A stretch of 64,000 bases of DNA from an uncultured Methanobrevibacter sp. (GCF_946408925.1 NZ_CAMJUE010000002.1:1-64000); one strand, 5' to 3'; counted from the first letter of the stretch, positions 32,239 through 43,573 are shown. A program made the numbers and translations. The notes: a model not told the origin generated them from the letters alone.

Positions 32239-33024
32239 GTGGTTAATATGAATGAAAGTATAACTTATCTAAAAAACTATGATTCCGTATCTGAAGATGT
32301 GAAATTCGCAGCAAATTCAATCATTAGATTAAAAATTTTAGCGGCTTTATTTGAAGAACCTCAAAACATGAAAGATTTGGCTGTTGGAACTAAATTAAAT
32401 TACAGTTCAATTTCAAGCACTTTAAATGGATTAGAATTAAAAGATTTTGTATATCGCGAATCAAATAAATATTTTTTATCCAATTCACTAAAAGTGCAAA
32501 TGAAACATATATTGGAACTCAAAGATGTAGTTAACTTACTGAATAAATTTTTCAACCTTGTTGACGGACATGTTGTTGAAATGATGCCTAAACAATCAGT
32601 ATATGAATTGCATCTTTTGAATGAATCAAATTTGTTGGAATCCGGCGGAATTAATGCATACAATATTTATGATTATATTGAAGGCGTGTTGGATGGCGCA
32701 GCTAAAGTGCAATGCATCTTACCATTTTATCATTTAGATTTAAATAAAAAATTAAATGAAATGGTTGATAATCATAAAACTGTTGAAATAATGGTGTCTC
32801 ATGAAGTATTTGAAATATATGAAGAAAAATCCAAAATAAAATATTTATCATCATTTAAGGGAAAAAATACTTTTTTGCTAATTGTTACAGATAAAATGAT
32901 GATTTTAGGATTATTTAAACAAAACGGACAGTTTGATCAAAATAGGTTGCTGACTTCAAAAAATAAAAACTCAATTAAATGGGCAAAAAATCTATTTAAA
33001 AATTTTAAAAAGATAAATAAATGA
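32239..33024 (+). CDS. wHTH regulator with FilR1/DUF1724-like C-terminal domain
   Basis: IIRLKILAALFEEPQNMKDLAVGTKLNYSSISSTLNGLELKDFVYRE wHTH; C-term VLPFYHLDLNKKL... Confidence 0.88.
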   Translation: MVNMNESITYLKNYDSVSEDVKFAANSIIRLKILAALFEEPQNMKDLAVGTKLNYSSISSTLNGLELKDFVYRESNKYFLSNSLKVQMKHILELKDVVNLLNKFFNLVDGHVVEMMPKQSVYELHLLNESNLLESGGINAYNIYDYIEGVLDGAAKVQCILPFYHLDLNKKLNEMVDNHKTVEIMVSHEVFEIYEEKSKIKYLSSFKGKNTFLLIVTDKMMILGLFKQNGQFDQNRLLTSKNKNSIKWAKNLFKNFKKINK

Positions 33025-33039
33025 GTTTTCACTCATTTA
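33018..33039. terminator. Convergent hairpin overlapping the regulator's stop codon
   Basis: TAAATGAG-TTTTCA-CTCATTTA. Confidence 0.55.
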
Positions 33040-34727
33040 TAATATTTTTCTAAATAATCCTTTAAATCTGGAATTGCTATTCTTTCTTGTTGTTCGGTAT
33101 CTCTGTCTCTAACTGTTACTTTATTATCTTCTAATGTATCAAAATCAACAGTTACAGCTAAAGGAACACCAATTTCATCAGCTCTCGCATATCTTTTACC
33201 TATTGTTCCGGTTGCATCATATTCTACGGTGAAACCTGCCATTCTTAAGTTTTCTGTTAAATCCTGAGCTATTTCACGAGGTCCTTCTTTATTGACAAGA
33301 GGGAATATTCCAACTTGCACCGGAGCAACTGACTTATCAAACTTAAAGTAGTCCTTTTCACCGGTTTCGGTAAATGAATGTAATAAAACTGAATAGGTTA
33401 TACGGTCAATACCAAATGAAGGTTCAATAACATGAGGCACTATTTTTTCTCCTGTGATTTCCTCATCGATTTCTTCAAAAATAAGCAAATCTTCACTCAC
33501 TTCATAAACTTTATCCAATTCAACTGTGAATTTTCCATCTTTTTCTATTGCAGCTTTAATGTCTTCAACATTTGCATTTTCAATCGCTTGTTTTACTTTT
33601 GGTGAATCTCCTTTAAATATCGGTCCGAATTTGGAAAGATTAGGTTTAACAATAGTTTTATGGACTTTTTTTGGTTCATCAAACTCTATAAAAACATTCA
33701 ATTCATCATTACTGAATTTTGAATGGGAACTTAAGTCGTAATCTCCCCTATCAGCTATTCCGATAATTTCAACCCAACCGTATTTGTCAGTTTTAACTTC
33801 CACATCCCAACAGTCAAGGGCATAATGAGCCATTTCTCCTGCTAAATGTTGTCTAAATCTTAAAACATCTTCCGGAATTCCTATTTCAGTTAAAAATTTA
33901 CGTGCTAAATATAATTGGTAAATCAGCATTTCATTAGCTACAATGCCTTTTTCTAATGCTTCACGGGCAGTAATTTCTAATGGCTCTAAATCTTTTTCCT
34001 GGACTTCCTGTGAATTTAAGCGTAAAACCACATCTTCTATTTGTGAAAATTTAGGATGTGTTTTATCTTTAGGGTTTAAAAATATTTCCGCTTCAGCTTG
34101 TGTGAATTCCCTAAGTCTGATTACTCCCTGTCTTGGTGAAATTTCGTTTCTGTATGCTTTTCCAAGTTGAACTGCTCCAAATGGCAATTTTCCTCTAAAA
34201 AACCTTTCTAAACGTTTAAATAAAATAAATATTCCTTGTGCGGTTTCAGGTCTCATGTAACCTACTTTATCACCTTTGGCACCAATTTCAGTTTTAAACA
34301 TTAAATTATAATTCCAGATATTGGATAATTTTCCGCCGCATTCCGGGCAGACAATATTATTGTCAGTTACAATTTGGTCCAATTCTTCATTTTCAAGGCT
34401 TTCCACATCTTCACCAATCACTTCTTCAATGATATGGTCTGCTCTGAACACTTCTCCACATTCTTCACATTTGCACATCGGGTCGGTAAAGTTGTCAACA
34501 TGTCCTGATGCTTTTAGGACTTCCTTAGGCATTACTGTAGGGCCTTCTATTTCATAGAATCCTTCACCGGAGACATATTGTTTTCTCCATTTTTGCATAA
34601 TGTTGTTTTTAAGGCTTGCTCCGAGAGGTCCGTAATCAGTAAAACCGGAAACTCCTGAATAAATCTCAAAAGATGGCCATAAAAATCCTCTTTTTGCACT
34701 AATATTTGACATTTTATCATGATTCAT
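33033..34727 (-). CDS. glyS: Glycyl-tRNA synthetase
   Basis: GFLWPSFEIYSGVSGFTDYGPLGASLKNNIMQKW...RPETAQGIF. Confidence 0.97.
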   Translation of the reverse strand: MNHDKMSNISAKRGFLWPSFEIYSGVSGFTDYGPLGASLKNNIMQKWRKQYVSGEGFYEIEGPTVMPKEVLKASGHVDNFTDPMCKCEECGEVFRADHIIEEVIGEDVESLENEELDQIVTDNNIVCPECGGKLSNIWNYNLMFKTEIGAKGDKVGYMRPETAQGIFILFKRLERFFRGKLPFGAVQLGKAYRNEISPRQGVIRLREFTQAEAEIFLNPKDKTHPKFSQIEDVVLRLNSQEVQEKDLEPLEITAREALEKGIVANEMLIYQLYLARKFLTEIGIPEDVLRFRQHLAGEMAHYALDCWDVEVKTDKYGWVEIIGIADRGDYDLSSHSKFSNDELNVFIEFDEPKKVHKTIVKPNLSKFGPIFKGDSPKVKQAIENANVEDIKAAIEKDGKFTVELDKVYEVSEDLLIFEEIDEEITGEKIVPHVIEPSFGIDRITYSVLLHSFTETGEKDYFKFDKSVAPVQVGIFPLVNKEGPREIAQDLTENLRMAGFTVEYDATGTIGKRYARADEIGVPLAVTVDFDTLEDNKVTVRDRDTEQQERIAIPDLKDYLEKYYK

Positions 34728-34742
34728 AAATATTAACTCCTA

Positions 34743-35327
34743 TTATTTTTTTAATTCATAATCTAGTTTAACTCTACTGCTTTCAGGGCGAGTCTGACCC
34801 ATATATTTACTATTTCTATCAGGGTGACCGTAAGGCAATTCTGAAGGACTGGTCATGGTTTCAAATACAATTTGACATACTCTTTGACCAGGATATAATG
34901 CAACAGGCATTGCACCGATGTTGGATATCTCTAAAGTGATTTTTCCTTCAAAACCAGGATCTATAAAACCTGCGGTCACATGCATTGTCACGCCTAATCT
35001 GCCCATGCTGGAACGTCCTTCCACTCTTGCAACAAGGTCATCCGGCACTTTAACATATTCCAGGGTGGTGGCCAGGGCAAATTCATTCGGATGGATTATG
35101 AATGCTTCGTCTTTTTCAACGGTTGTTGATTCCATGTAAGATGCAATGTCTTCCTCATCTTTCGGGTCAATATAAGGTTTTCTAATCACTTTAAATACTT
35201 TAAATTCATCTCCCAATCTCATATCGACAGAAGATGGCTGAATCTGTTTTTCATCTTGAAGAGGGTCAATTGTTATTTTACCTTCTTTTAAACATTTTTT
35301 TATATCTCTATCGCTTAAAATTGCCAT
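34743..35327 (-). CDS. dcd: dCTP deaminase
   Basis: MAILSDRDIKKCL...QIQPSSVDMRLG...VEGRSSMGRLGVTMHVTAGFIDPGFEG. Confidence 0.96.
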   Translation of the reverse strand: MAILSDRDIKKCLKEGKITIDPLQDEKQIQPSSVDMRLGDEFKVFKVIRKPYIDPKDEEDIASYMESTTVEKDEAFIIHPNEFALATTLEYVKVPDDLVARVEGRSSMGRLGVTMHVTAGFIDPGFEGKITLEISNIGAMPVALYPGQRVCQIVFETMTSPSELPYGHPDRNSKYMGQTRPESSRVKLDYELKK

Positions 35328-35355
35328 ATTTTCACACAAGTAATTTTTATAAGAA

Positions 35356-36183
35356 TTATTCTCTGATTTCAAGTAGGTTGTCCATCCTGTTTACCACATT
35401 GTCAATGGTCTCATCAGTGTAATCAATGGTTATCGCATCAAATTTACATGCATTGACGCACATTCCGCAACCTTTACAGATATCATTATCAATGGAAATC
35501 CTATTGTCTGCCAGACTAATTGCCTTGAACATGCAAACATTCTTTAAACATTTTTTGCACATTTTACAATTTTCTTCATGAAGTTTCACACTCACTCCAT
35601 CAAGTCTTTCTAGTTTGCTGCTTATTGAATCATCTAAATTAGGATATACCTTCCACAGACAGCAGCAAGGACAACAATGACATATTGTCAATAAACCTTT
35701 GCCAGGTCTTACATTCATCCAAACGGTATCAATTTTATTTCTTCCTATAATGTGGCTTAAACCTGCCGCATCGGCCCTGTCAACTTGCTCAAATGCCTCT
35801 TCCACTGTTGCAAGATGTCCGATGTTTTCAGGTATTTTTCTTGCGGTAGGTCCAAGGAATATGCATCCGATATCTTTAGGATAGTCGACACATCCGTTGG
35901 AGCTTCTGCATAGGCATGAATTCATGATTACAATGTCGTCACAACGTTTAATGACCTCTTTGATAACTTGGGTCGGCAGGAATTCGGAACCTTCCGATTC
36001 AATTTTTTTATTAACATTTATTGTATTTGGTACAACAATGATTTCATCATCTTCAAAAAGCATTTTGTCAATTATTTTTTTGTAAATGCCGGATTTTTTT
36101 GTAATTTCCGCTATACGAAATCTCCAATTGAAAATGTATTTAAGTACAAAAATACTGATGTCAGCAAATCTTATTCGTCTCAT
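35356..36183 (-). CDS. 4Fe-4S ferredoxin-type protein with additional Cys motifs
   Basis: CKMCKKCLKNVCMFKAI and CKGCGMCVNACKFDAI; CHCCPCCC. Confidence 0.88.
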   Translation of the reverse strand: MRRIRFADISIFVLKYIFNWRFRIAEITKKSGIYKKIIDKMLFEDDEIIVVPNTINVNKKIESEGSEFLPTQVIKEVIKRCDDIVIMNSCLCRSSNGCVDYPKDIGCIFLGPTARKIPENIGHLATVEEAFEQVDRADAAGLSHIIGRNKIDTVWMNVRPGKGLLTICHCCPCCCLWKVYPNLDDSISSKLERLDGVSVKLHEENCKMCKKCLKNVCMFKAISLADNRISIDNDICKGCGMCVNACKFDAITIDYTDETIDNVVNRMDNLLEIRE

Positions 36184-37100
36184 TGTTCATCTAACTCATT
36201 TTTTAATCTTCTTAATATGCCTTTTAATGTGTAAACTTCACGTCCTGTAATGAATGCTCTTGAAATTATATTGTTAAATGTTTTTTTGCCGTTTTTCTTT
36301 TTATGCTCCGGTATGTCAAGGCAATCAATTAAATCATCCATATCCTTTTTTAAGTATTTTTTTTCCAAATCGTTGCTTTCAGCTAATCCTTCAACAGCAT
36401 AGTCATGCTTGTTTTTAAACAATTCATAAAATATGATTGCCGCTGCATGGGAAATGTTCATTATAGGATAAGTCGGATCGGTTGGAATGGATACGCATAT
36501 GTCACAATCGCTAATCTCCTTATTTGTAAGGCCATCACCCTCTCTTCCAAACAATATGGCTATTTTATTTGAGACATTCATGGATTTTCCAAGTTCCTCC
36601 GGCCTAATAGGGATTCTTGATAAATTGTAACTTCCTCCTGCCATTCCGGTAGATGCAACTTTAAAATCAATTCTTTGTGATTGATAGAATTCATCTAGGG
36701 TGGCATATATTTTGGCATTTTCAACAATGTATTTTCCATGTGTGGCCTGATAATATGCTTCGTTTGTAAGTGTTGGAGGATTAATCAAAACCAAGTTTTT
36801 CAATCCGAAGTTGGCCATTGTTCTTGCAAGAAAACCGATGTTTCCCGGAGTTTCACATTCCACGAAAACAATATAAATATTCTCTTTAAAGAGACTTATT
36901 TCTTCTTCCTCCTTGTCTCTTACAAGCTTAACTCTGGCACTCCCTCTGGATTGTGGTTTTGACTTTGCTTTTTTAGTGGAAGTTGATTTTTTTTCTGATT
37001 TACTTTCCTCTTTATTTTCGGGTGAAGTCATAGTTGCGGTTTCAACTATTTTATCTTCACTAACGGCAGTATCTCCTATTTTAATCAACTCCATATTCAA
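36180..37100 (-). CDS. SpoU-superfamily RNA 2'-O-methyltransferase (TrmJ-like)
   Basis: VFVECETPGNIGFLARTMANFGLKNLVLINPP...FGREGDGLTNKEI...PTDPTYPIMNISHAAAI. Confidence 0.9.
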   Translation of the reverse strand: MNMELIKIGDTAVSEDKIVETATMTSPENKEESKSEKKSTSTKKAKSKPQSRGSARVKLVRDKEEEEISLFKENIYIVFVECETPGNIGFLARTMANFGLKNLVLINPPTLTNEAYYQATHGKYIVENAKIYATLDEFYQSQRIDFKVASTGMAGGSYNLSRIPIRPEELGKSMNVSNKIAILFGREGDGLTNKEISDCDICVSIPTDPTYPIMNISHAAAIIFYELFKNKHDYAVEGLAESNDLEKKYLKKDMDDLIDCLDIPEHKKKNGKKTFNNIISRAFITGREVYTLKGILRRLKNELDEQ

Positions 37101-38579
37101 TTATTCATAAGCTTTATCTAATAATTCAAGTAAATGTAATGTTTTAATGTCTTCACAGCCAATTGAATCTAAACCGTCTTGCAGGTTTAGCTCACAAAAC
37201 GGACAAATTGTAACAACTGCATCGGCACCAGTATCTTTAATCATTTCAGCTTTTGATTTTGACAAGTCCATTGCAATGTCAGGTTTTCCGGATTTTATTC
37301 CACCGCCTGCTCCACAGCACTGGCAAGGATATTTCATTTCTTCAAATTCAACGCCAGGAATCATTTCAATAATATCTCTAGGTTGGTCTTTGATACCCTG
37401 TCCTCTTCCCAAATGGCATGGGTCATGGTAGGTTACTTTCATATTTACTTCTTTTAATTTGGAAGTGTCTAGTTTATCCGCTAAAAATTCACTTATGTCC
37501 ATTACATTTAGATTGGAACCGAAGTCAGGATGATTGTTTTTTAAAGTAGCGCCACAACCTGAACAAATTGTAATCACAGTATCATAATCTTTAAAGATTT
37601 CTTTGTTTTTATCGACAAGTTCCTGTACAATGTCAGTTTGACCGGTTCTAAGAAGTGGAGAACCGCAGCAAACCTGGCCTTTAGGCACATCAATGTCAAT
37701 GCCATTTTCCTTAAGGATTTTCACAAGTTTATGTCCTAATTCCGGGAACTTGTAATCCACCATACAACCTGTAAAGAATGCTACTTTGGATCCGGTTTCA
37801 TTTTCAGCTTCTTCAACAAATGGGTTTTTATTGGTTTTAACAGACCTTCCGGTTTCTAAAATATTCTCTTTAAATGCCACATGCTCCGGAAGCGGTCCTG
37901 AACCGCTTGCAACTGCAACTGCTCTCATTTTTTCAATTGCATCGCCAAAAGTATTGATGTTTTTAGGACAAACTGATAAACATTTACCGCAGCTTGTACA
38001 ATTGTATAATCCATCATTTAATGCTTCTTCAAGCCTATTAAAATTATCTCTTGGGTCAGTTTCAAATTTTCTAATGTATCTCATTAGATATGGGCCTCCA
38101 AACTCTTCTGTTGCAATATTTACAACAGGACAACTTGAAAGACATGAATAACACTCAATACAGCTTCTGACCTTTTTGGTTTCTTTTGAATCCTCATTGG
38201 TTATGCTGGTATTCAATTCATTGCATTTATGACTGCATTGAAGAGATAATTCCAAATCTTTGACTTTGTCTTCAATACTTGATTTGTCAACAATTAAATC
38301 TTTTATAACGGGGAAGTTTAGAGGTTCGATTATAGCTCCGTCTTTTATTTCTTTTTGACATGCGAGAGCTCCATTTCCTTTAAATAATATTCCGCATGAA
38401 CCACATTGTCCTGCTCTACAGGAGCTTCTAAAGCTAATGTCAGCATCATACTTTTCATTAATAGCTTGTAATGCATCAAGAACTTTCATATGAGGTGTTT
38501 TTTCAATTTCATAACACTCTAAATGAGGTTCACTATCGGTTTCACTATTAAATCTTGAAACATAAACTTTAATCATCAT
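37101..38579 (-). CDS. tfrB: CoM/CoB thiol:fumarate reductase subunit B
   Basis: SdhB-like CRAGQCGSCGILFKG, 4Fe-4S motifs, two CCG domains (CCGSPLLRTG, CCGAGGGIKSG). Confidence 0.9.
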   Translation of the reverse strand: MMIKVYVSRFNSETDSEPHLECYEIEKTPHMKVLDALQAINEKYDADISFRSSCRAGQCGSCGILFKGNGALACQKEIKDGAIIEPLNFPVIKDLIVDKSSIEDKVKDLELSLQCSHKCNELNTSITNEDSKETKKVRSCIECYSCLSSCPVVNIATEEFGGPYLMRYIRKFETDPRDNFNRLEEALNDGLYNCTSCGKCLSVCPKNINTFGDAIEKMRAVAVASGSGPLPEHVAFKENILETGRSVKTNKNPFVEEAENETGSKVAFFTGCMVDYKFPELGHKLVKILKENGIDIDVPKGQVCCGSPLLRTGQTDIVQELVDKNKEIFKDYDTVITICSGCGATLKNNHPDFGSNLNVMDISEFLADKLDTSKLKEVNMKVTYHDPCHLGRGQGIKDQPRDIIEMIPGVEFEEMKYPCQCCGAGGGIKSGKPDIAMDLSKSKAEMIKDTGADAVVTICPFCELNLQDGLDSIGCEDIKTLHLLELLDKAYE

Positions 38580-38734
38580 CTTTTTTCCCCTTTAAATAAA
38601 AAATTTATCAATATATAATATATTATTTATTATATAAAAGATATTTGTTGATTTTTTTTGAGTGTAAAAAATTAATTTTAAATATTTTTATTGTCATAAT
38701 TAATATTGTATAATTAAATTTTGAGGAAAATATA

Positions 38735-40627
38735 ATGAATTTAAAAGAATTAGTCACAGGAGTATCTGGTGAAAAACAATTTTTACTAGGAAATGAGGCT
38801 GCTGTTAGAGGAGTTATAGAAGCAGGTGTTTCTATTGCGGCCACATACCCAGGAACTCCTTCATCAGAAATTGGAAATATTTTGTCAGTATTGGCTAAAG
38901 AAGCTAATATTTATTTTGAATTTTCAACCAATGAAAAAGTTGCTATGGAGGTGGCGGCCACTGCTGCAGCTTCCGGATTAAGATCATTTACATTTATGAA
39001 GCATGTAGGATTAAATGCGGCGGCAGATTCATTCATGACCACTGCATATTCCGGCGTCAATGGTGGAATGGTTATATTGTCAGCTGATGACCCGTCACTT
39101 TTCTCATCTCAAAATGAACAGGATACTCGTAATTATGCTAAACTAGCAAACATGCCTATTTTAGAACCATCAAATTGTCAAGAAGTAAAGGATATGGTTA
39201 AATATGCATTTGATTTGTCTGAACAATTTAAAATACCGGTAATTGTCAGAACAACAACCCGTGTATCCCACATGAGAGGTGTAGTGGAATTTGGTGATGT
39301 GGCAGACAATTCATCAAATAATGATAATCACTGGAAGAGATGTCACTTTAATAAGGATCCCTCCAAATATGTTCCGGTTCCTGCATTTGCCGGAGATATG
39401 CATGTTAGGTTATGGGACAAAATACATAAAATCGAAAAGGTTTCCAATGAAAGTGAATTCAATAGGGTAATTGAATTATCAAATGATAAAAAATATGGAA
39501 TTATTACTTCAAGCAGTGCTTATAATTATGCGCATGACGTTTGCAAATTCAATAATCTTGATATAAATGTTTTAAAATTAGGATTTTCATATCCTTTCCC
39601 ACATGAAAAAGTCGTTGAATTTTTAAAGGATTTGGATGAGGTATTCATTGTTGAAGAAGTTGACCCGATTATTGAAAGGGATACATTGGCAGTGATTGGA
39701 GCTGAAAAGCTTGATGTAACAGTCCATGGTAAGCTGGATGAAACATTTCCAATTTATCATGAATTCAACTCAGATATTGTGGCAGACGGATTGAATAAGA
39801 TATTAAACTTCAAGCAAGACAGTGAAATTAAATTTTCATCCGGTTTGGAAAAACTTCAGGATGATATTCCATCACGTGCACCTGTTTTATGTGCTGGATG
39901 TCCTCACAGGGCAATGTATTATGGTGTCAACAAAGCAATTGAGGAATTGGGATTAAAGCCGTCTGATGTAGTATTTGCTTCAGATATCGGATGTTATACT
40001 TTGGGAATCAACCCTCCGTATAATGCCGCCGATTACTTATTGTCAATGGGTTCAAGTGTAGGTGACGGTTGCGGATTTTCAGTTTCAACCGACCAGAAAG
40101 TGGTAAGCTTCATTGGAGATTCCACATTCTTCCACAGTGGTGTTTCACCGCTAATCAATGCTGTTCACAATAAACATAATTTTGTTCTAACAGTTCTTGA
40201 CAATAGGATTACTGCAATGACCGGAGGTCAGCCAAACCCAGGAATTCCAGTTGATGGAATGGGGGATGAGGCTCCCGAAGTTTCAATTCGTAAATTGGCT
40301 CTTGCATGCGGATGTGATTATGTGCGTGTAATCAATCCATTTAATTTGGATCAGGTTGTTAAAACTTACACTGAAGCATTTGAAAGAAATGACACTGCGG
40401 TAATTATATCAAAAGCTCCATGCACATTAATTAAAGGTTTGACTAAAAAACCTCCTGTGCAATTTGTGGATAAAAACTGTAATAATTGTGATAAATGTGT
40501 AAGTGAACTGGCTTGTCCTGCCATTTCAAAAATCAATGGAAAAATCACAATTGATGAATCACAATGTGACGGATGTAATGTATGTATACAGGTCTGTAAA
40601 TATGGTGCTTTAGAGGCAGGTAGGTGA
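38735..40627 (+). CDS. iorA: Indolepyruvate ferredoxin oxidoreductase subunit alpha
   Basis: AAVRGVIEAGVSIAATYPGTPSSEIG...GDSTFFHSGVSPLINAVHN...two 4Fe-4S motifs. Confidence 0.97.
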   Translation: MNLKELVTGVSGEKQFLLGNEAAVRGVIEAGVSIAATYPGTPSSEIGNILSVLAKEANIYFEFSTNEKVAMEVAATAAASGLRSFTFMKHVGLNAAADSFMTTAYSGVNGGMVILSADDPSLFSSQNEQDTRNYAKLANMPILEPSNCQEVKDMVKYAFDLSEQFKIPVIVRTTTRVSHMRGVVEFGDVADNSSNNDNHWKRCHFNKDPSKYVPVPAFAGDMHVRLWDKIHKIEKVSNESEFNRVIELSNDKKYGIITSSSAYNYAHDVCKFNNLDINVLKLGFSYPFPHEKVVEFLKDLDEVFIVEEVDPIIERDTLAVIGAEKLDVTVHGKLDETFPIYHEFNSDIVADGLNKILNFKQDSEIKFSSGLEKLQDDIPSRAPVLCAGCPHRAMYYGVNKAIEELGLKPSDVVFASDIGCYTLGINPPYNAADYLLSMGSSVGDGCGFSVSTDQKVVSFIGDSTFFHSGVSPLINAVHNKHNFVLTVLDNRITAMTGGQPNPGIPVDGMGDEAPEVSIRKLALACGCDYVRVINPFNLDQVVKTYTEAFERNDTAVIISKAPCTLIKGLTKKPPVQFVDKNCNNCDKCVSELACPAISKINGKITIDESQCDGCNVCIQVCKYGALEAGR

Positions 40628-40631
40628 TAAT

Positions 40632-41216
40632 ATGGATAATCATTATTGTATTTATATTTGTGGTGTAGGAGGTCAAGGGATTATTAAGACTTCCACAATC
40701 ATTGGTGAAGCTGCAATGAATCAGGGTTTGGATGTTGTGATGAGTGAAATACATGGAATGTCTCAAAGGGGAGGATCAGTTTCAACAGAACTGAAAATTG
40801 GCGGATATAATTCATCAATTATACCGAATCAAGCAGCAGACATGTTGCTTTCTTTTGAACCTATTGAAACAATAAGGGGACTTGATAAGGTCAATTCTGA
40901 AACAAAGATTGTTTACAATACTCATCCTATAATTCCATCTTCAACAAACAAGCCTTATCCTAGTGTTGACAGCATAACTAAAACCTTAAGGGAAAACTTC
41001 AAACATGTTCTTCCTATTGATGGAGCCCAATTGGCAATCGATGCTGGAAGTGTTTTGTCATTAAATATGGTTCTTTTAGGTGCAGTTACAGCTGATGATA
41101 AATTCCCTCTTACAAAAGAATCTGTGATTGAGGCAATGAAAAATAATTTAAAACCTAAATTCCATGAAATGAATTTAAAAGCTATTGAAAGTGGATACAA
41201 ATCAATTAAAGGTTAA
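40632..41216 (+). CDS. iorB: Indolepyruvate ferredoxin oxidoreductase subunit beta
   Basis: YICGVGGQGIIKTSTIIGEAAMNQGLDVVMSEIHGMSQRGGSV. Confidence 0.97.
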   Translation: MDNHYCIYICGVGGQGIIKTSTIIGEAAMNQGLDVVMSEIHGMSQRGGSVSTELKIGGYNSSIIPNQAADMLLSFEPIETIRGLDKVNSETKIVYNTHPIIPSSTNKPYPSVDSITKTLRENFKHVLPIDGAQLAIDAGSVLSLNMVLLGAVTADDKFPLTKESVIEAMKNNLKPKFHEMNLKAIESGYKSIKG

Positions 41217-41271
41217 ATTTTAAATAGTATTTAAACAAATAATTATAAATAAATATAACAGTTGTGGTATT

Positions 41272-41550
41272 ATGGCGTATAAAATTGACAATGCTATTGT
41301 AAAAAAAGATAGAACTGGTAGAGTAACACTAATTGATCCAGATAATGTTTTTAAAGATGAAGATGCCTTTATTGCAATTAAAAGTGATGATTTAATTACT
41401 ATTCAACTTTTAATTAATGGTATTTTAAAAAATGATTTTCAAAATTGGAGGGAACTTGGAAAGATTCCTGAAAATGAACCATTAAAAAGCCTATTTGTGC
41501 GTTTAGGTTATTCTAAAGAAGATATATCTAACCTTCTAAAGGAATTTTAG
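41272..41550 (+). CDS. Hypothetical protein (92 aa)
   Basis: ORF between IorB and a convergent ACT gene; no family recognised. Confidence 0.6.
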   Translation: MAYKIDNAIVKKDRTGRVTLIDPDNVFKDEDAFIAIKSDDLITIQLLINGILKNDFQNWRELGKIPENEPLKSLFVRLGYSKEDISNLLKEF

Positions 41551-41588
41551 ATATTTTTTTCTTAAATCTTTTTTTAAAAAAATAGTTG

Positions 41589-41612
41589 TAGAAAAGAGGT
41601 TAATCTTTTCTA
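41589..41612. terminator. Convergent hairpin
   Basis: TAGAAAAGA-GGTTAA-TCTTTTCTA, 9-bp perfect stem. Confidence 0.55.
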
Positions 41613-42041
41613 TAAATCTTTAATGTCTTCGTTATCTAATATTTTAATATTGCTTTCTTTTAAAGCATCAATAGCTTTTTCCATATTTTCTAATCTCATA
41701 ACAACAATAGCTTTATCTGTTTTGCTACTTGCAAACGCATATAAATATTCTAAATTAATGTCTTTATCATCGAAAACTGCTAATGTTGAATTTAATCCGT
41801 TAGGTTCATCTGGAACTGCTAATATGATAACTTCATTTTCTTTTACAATAAATCCATTGTTTTCAAGTGTTTCAATTGCTTTGGCATTATCTGAAACAAT
41901 TAATCTTAAAATCCCATATTTTGTGGTATCTGCAATGGATAATGCACGAATGTTAATGTCTTGTTTTGCTAATGTGTCAATAGCTTTTTTGATTCTTCCT
42001 TCTTTGTTTTCTACAAAAATTGAAATTTGTTTGACTGCCAT
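41610..42041 (-). CDS. Tandem ACT-domain protein
   Basis: QISIFVENKEGRIKKAIDTLAKQDINIRALSIADT...second ACT-like half. Confidence 0.9.
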   Translation of the reverse strand: MAVKQISIFVENKEGRIKKAIDTLAKQDINIRALSIADTTKYGILRLIVSDNAKAIETLENNGFIVKENEVIILAVPDEPNGLNSTLAVFDDKDINLEYLYAFASSKTDKAIVVMRLENMEKAIDALKESNIKILDNEDIKDL

Positions 42042-42053
42042 TTTCTCACCTTT

Positions 42054-43352
42054 TTATAAATTCCTTTCATCAATTACACGAACAGCTTTACCTTCACTTC
42101 TTGGAAGTGATTCAGGTTCAACAATAGTCACATCCATTCTGATTCCAGTTTCTGATCTGATGGATGCTTGGATTTGTTTTTCAACTCTTTCCATTTCTTT
42201 CATTTCATCTGAGAATAACTCTTTAGATGCTTCCACTTTAACTTCCACTTCATCTAAAATGTCCGGTCTGGTTACATGAATCATGTAGTTTGGACTTGCA
42301 CCAGCAACTTTAAGTAATGCCTTTTCAATTTGGGATGGGAAAACCATAACTCCCTTAATTTTAAGCATGTCGTCGCTTCTGCCTGTGATTCTTGTCATCC
42401 TTACGGTTGTTCTTCCACATTCACATTTTTCACCGATGAGTGAAGTCAAATCTTTTGTTCTGAATCTTAAAATGGGCATTCCTGTTTTGGTTAGGGATGT
42501 TAAAACAAGTTCTCCTTTTTCACCATAATCCAAGGTTGCACCGGTTTCTGAATTGATAATTTCTGGATAAAAGTGGTCATCTTGAATATGCATTCCGTTT
42601 TGGCAGTTACATTCCTGGGCAACGCCCGGACCCATTACTTCTGTTAAACCATAAATATTGTGGGTCTTGATTCCAAGGGATGTTTCAATTCTTTTTCTCA
42701 TTTCATCTGTCCACATTTCTGCCCCATGGATTCCTGCTTTTAGATTAATGTCTTCAAGTGCGATTCCAGCTTTTTCTCTTGATTCACCTAGATACATCGC
42801 ATAGGAAGGAGTACATGTTAATATCTCACTTTGGAAATCCACCATTGTGTCCAGTTGTCTTCGGGTGTTTCCTGCTGAAATTGGAATTGTTATTGCACCC
42901 ATTTTATTTCCACCGTGATGTATACCGAATCCTCCTGTAAATAATCCGTATCCATAAGCATTTTGAATGATGTAATCCTGTTCGGCATCTGCCATTTTAA
43001 GTCCACGTGCAATACATTCTCCCCAAATGTCCAAATCATTTTGTGTGTATGCGGTTACTGTCGGTTTTCCGGTGGTACCTGATGAAGCATGAACTTCTAC
43101 AATTTCTTCACGAGGAACTGCAAGGAGTCCTAGGGGATATGCTTCTCTTAAGTCGCTTTTTGTTGTAAATGGAATTTTTTCAATGTCTTTTAATGTTTTG
43201 ATGTCTTCTGGTTTCAATCCGATTTTATCGAATCGTTTTTTATAAAACTCAACATTTTCATATGCAAGTTTTACGGTCTTTTGTAGTCTTTCTAGTTGTA
43301 TTTTTTCTTTTTCTTCTTTATTCATACATTCTGCTTCTTCATTCCAAAACAT
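42054..43352 (-). CDS. paaK: Phenylacetate-CoA ligase family protein
   Basis: [24 protein letters not shown]...[15 protein letters not shown]; Met at 43325 is an alternative start. Confidence 0.93.
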   Translation of the reverse strand: MFWNEEAECMNKEEKEKIQLERLQKTVKLAYENVEFYKKRFDKIGLKPEDIKTLKDIEKIPFTTKSDLREAYPLGLLAVPREEIVEVHASSGTTGKPTVTAYTQNDLDIWGECIARGLKMADAEQDYIIQNAYGYGLFTGGFGIHHGGNKMGAITIPISAGNTRRQLDTMVDFQSEILTCTPSYAMYLGESREKAGIALEDINLKAGIHGAEMWTDEMRKRIETSLGIKTHNIYGLTEVMGPGVAQECNCQNGMHIQDDHFYPEIINSETGATLDYGEKGELVLTSLTKTGMPILRFRTKDLTSLIGEKCECGRTTVRMTRITGRSDDMLKIKGVMVFPSQIEKALLKVAGASPNYMIHVTRPDILDEVEVKVEASKELFSDEMKEMERVEKQIQASIRSETGIRMDVTIVEPESLPRSEGKAVRVIDERNL

Positions 43353-43573
43353 GGTATCCCTATTTTTATAAATTTTTTTTCAGTATTTTAAATTATTGAC
43401 TTTGATTAATATTAAACTTTGGCATGTTGTTTAATTTTTGAAAAGAATATTTTTACACGGAGGAGTAAATATTGATTTATTCTCGTAAAATTACGAATAG
43501 AGTTCAATATTTACTTTATATCATATATAACCTTTTTATAGTTCTTAATTCATACATTAATTTGGTGATTAAA

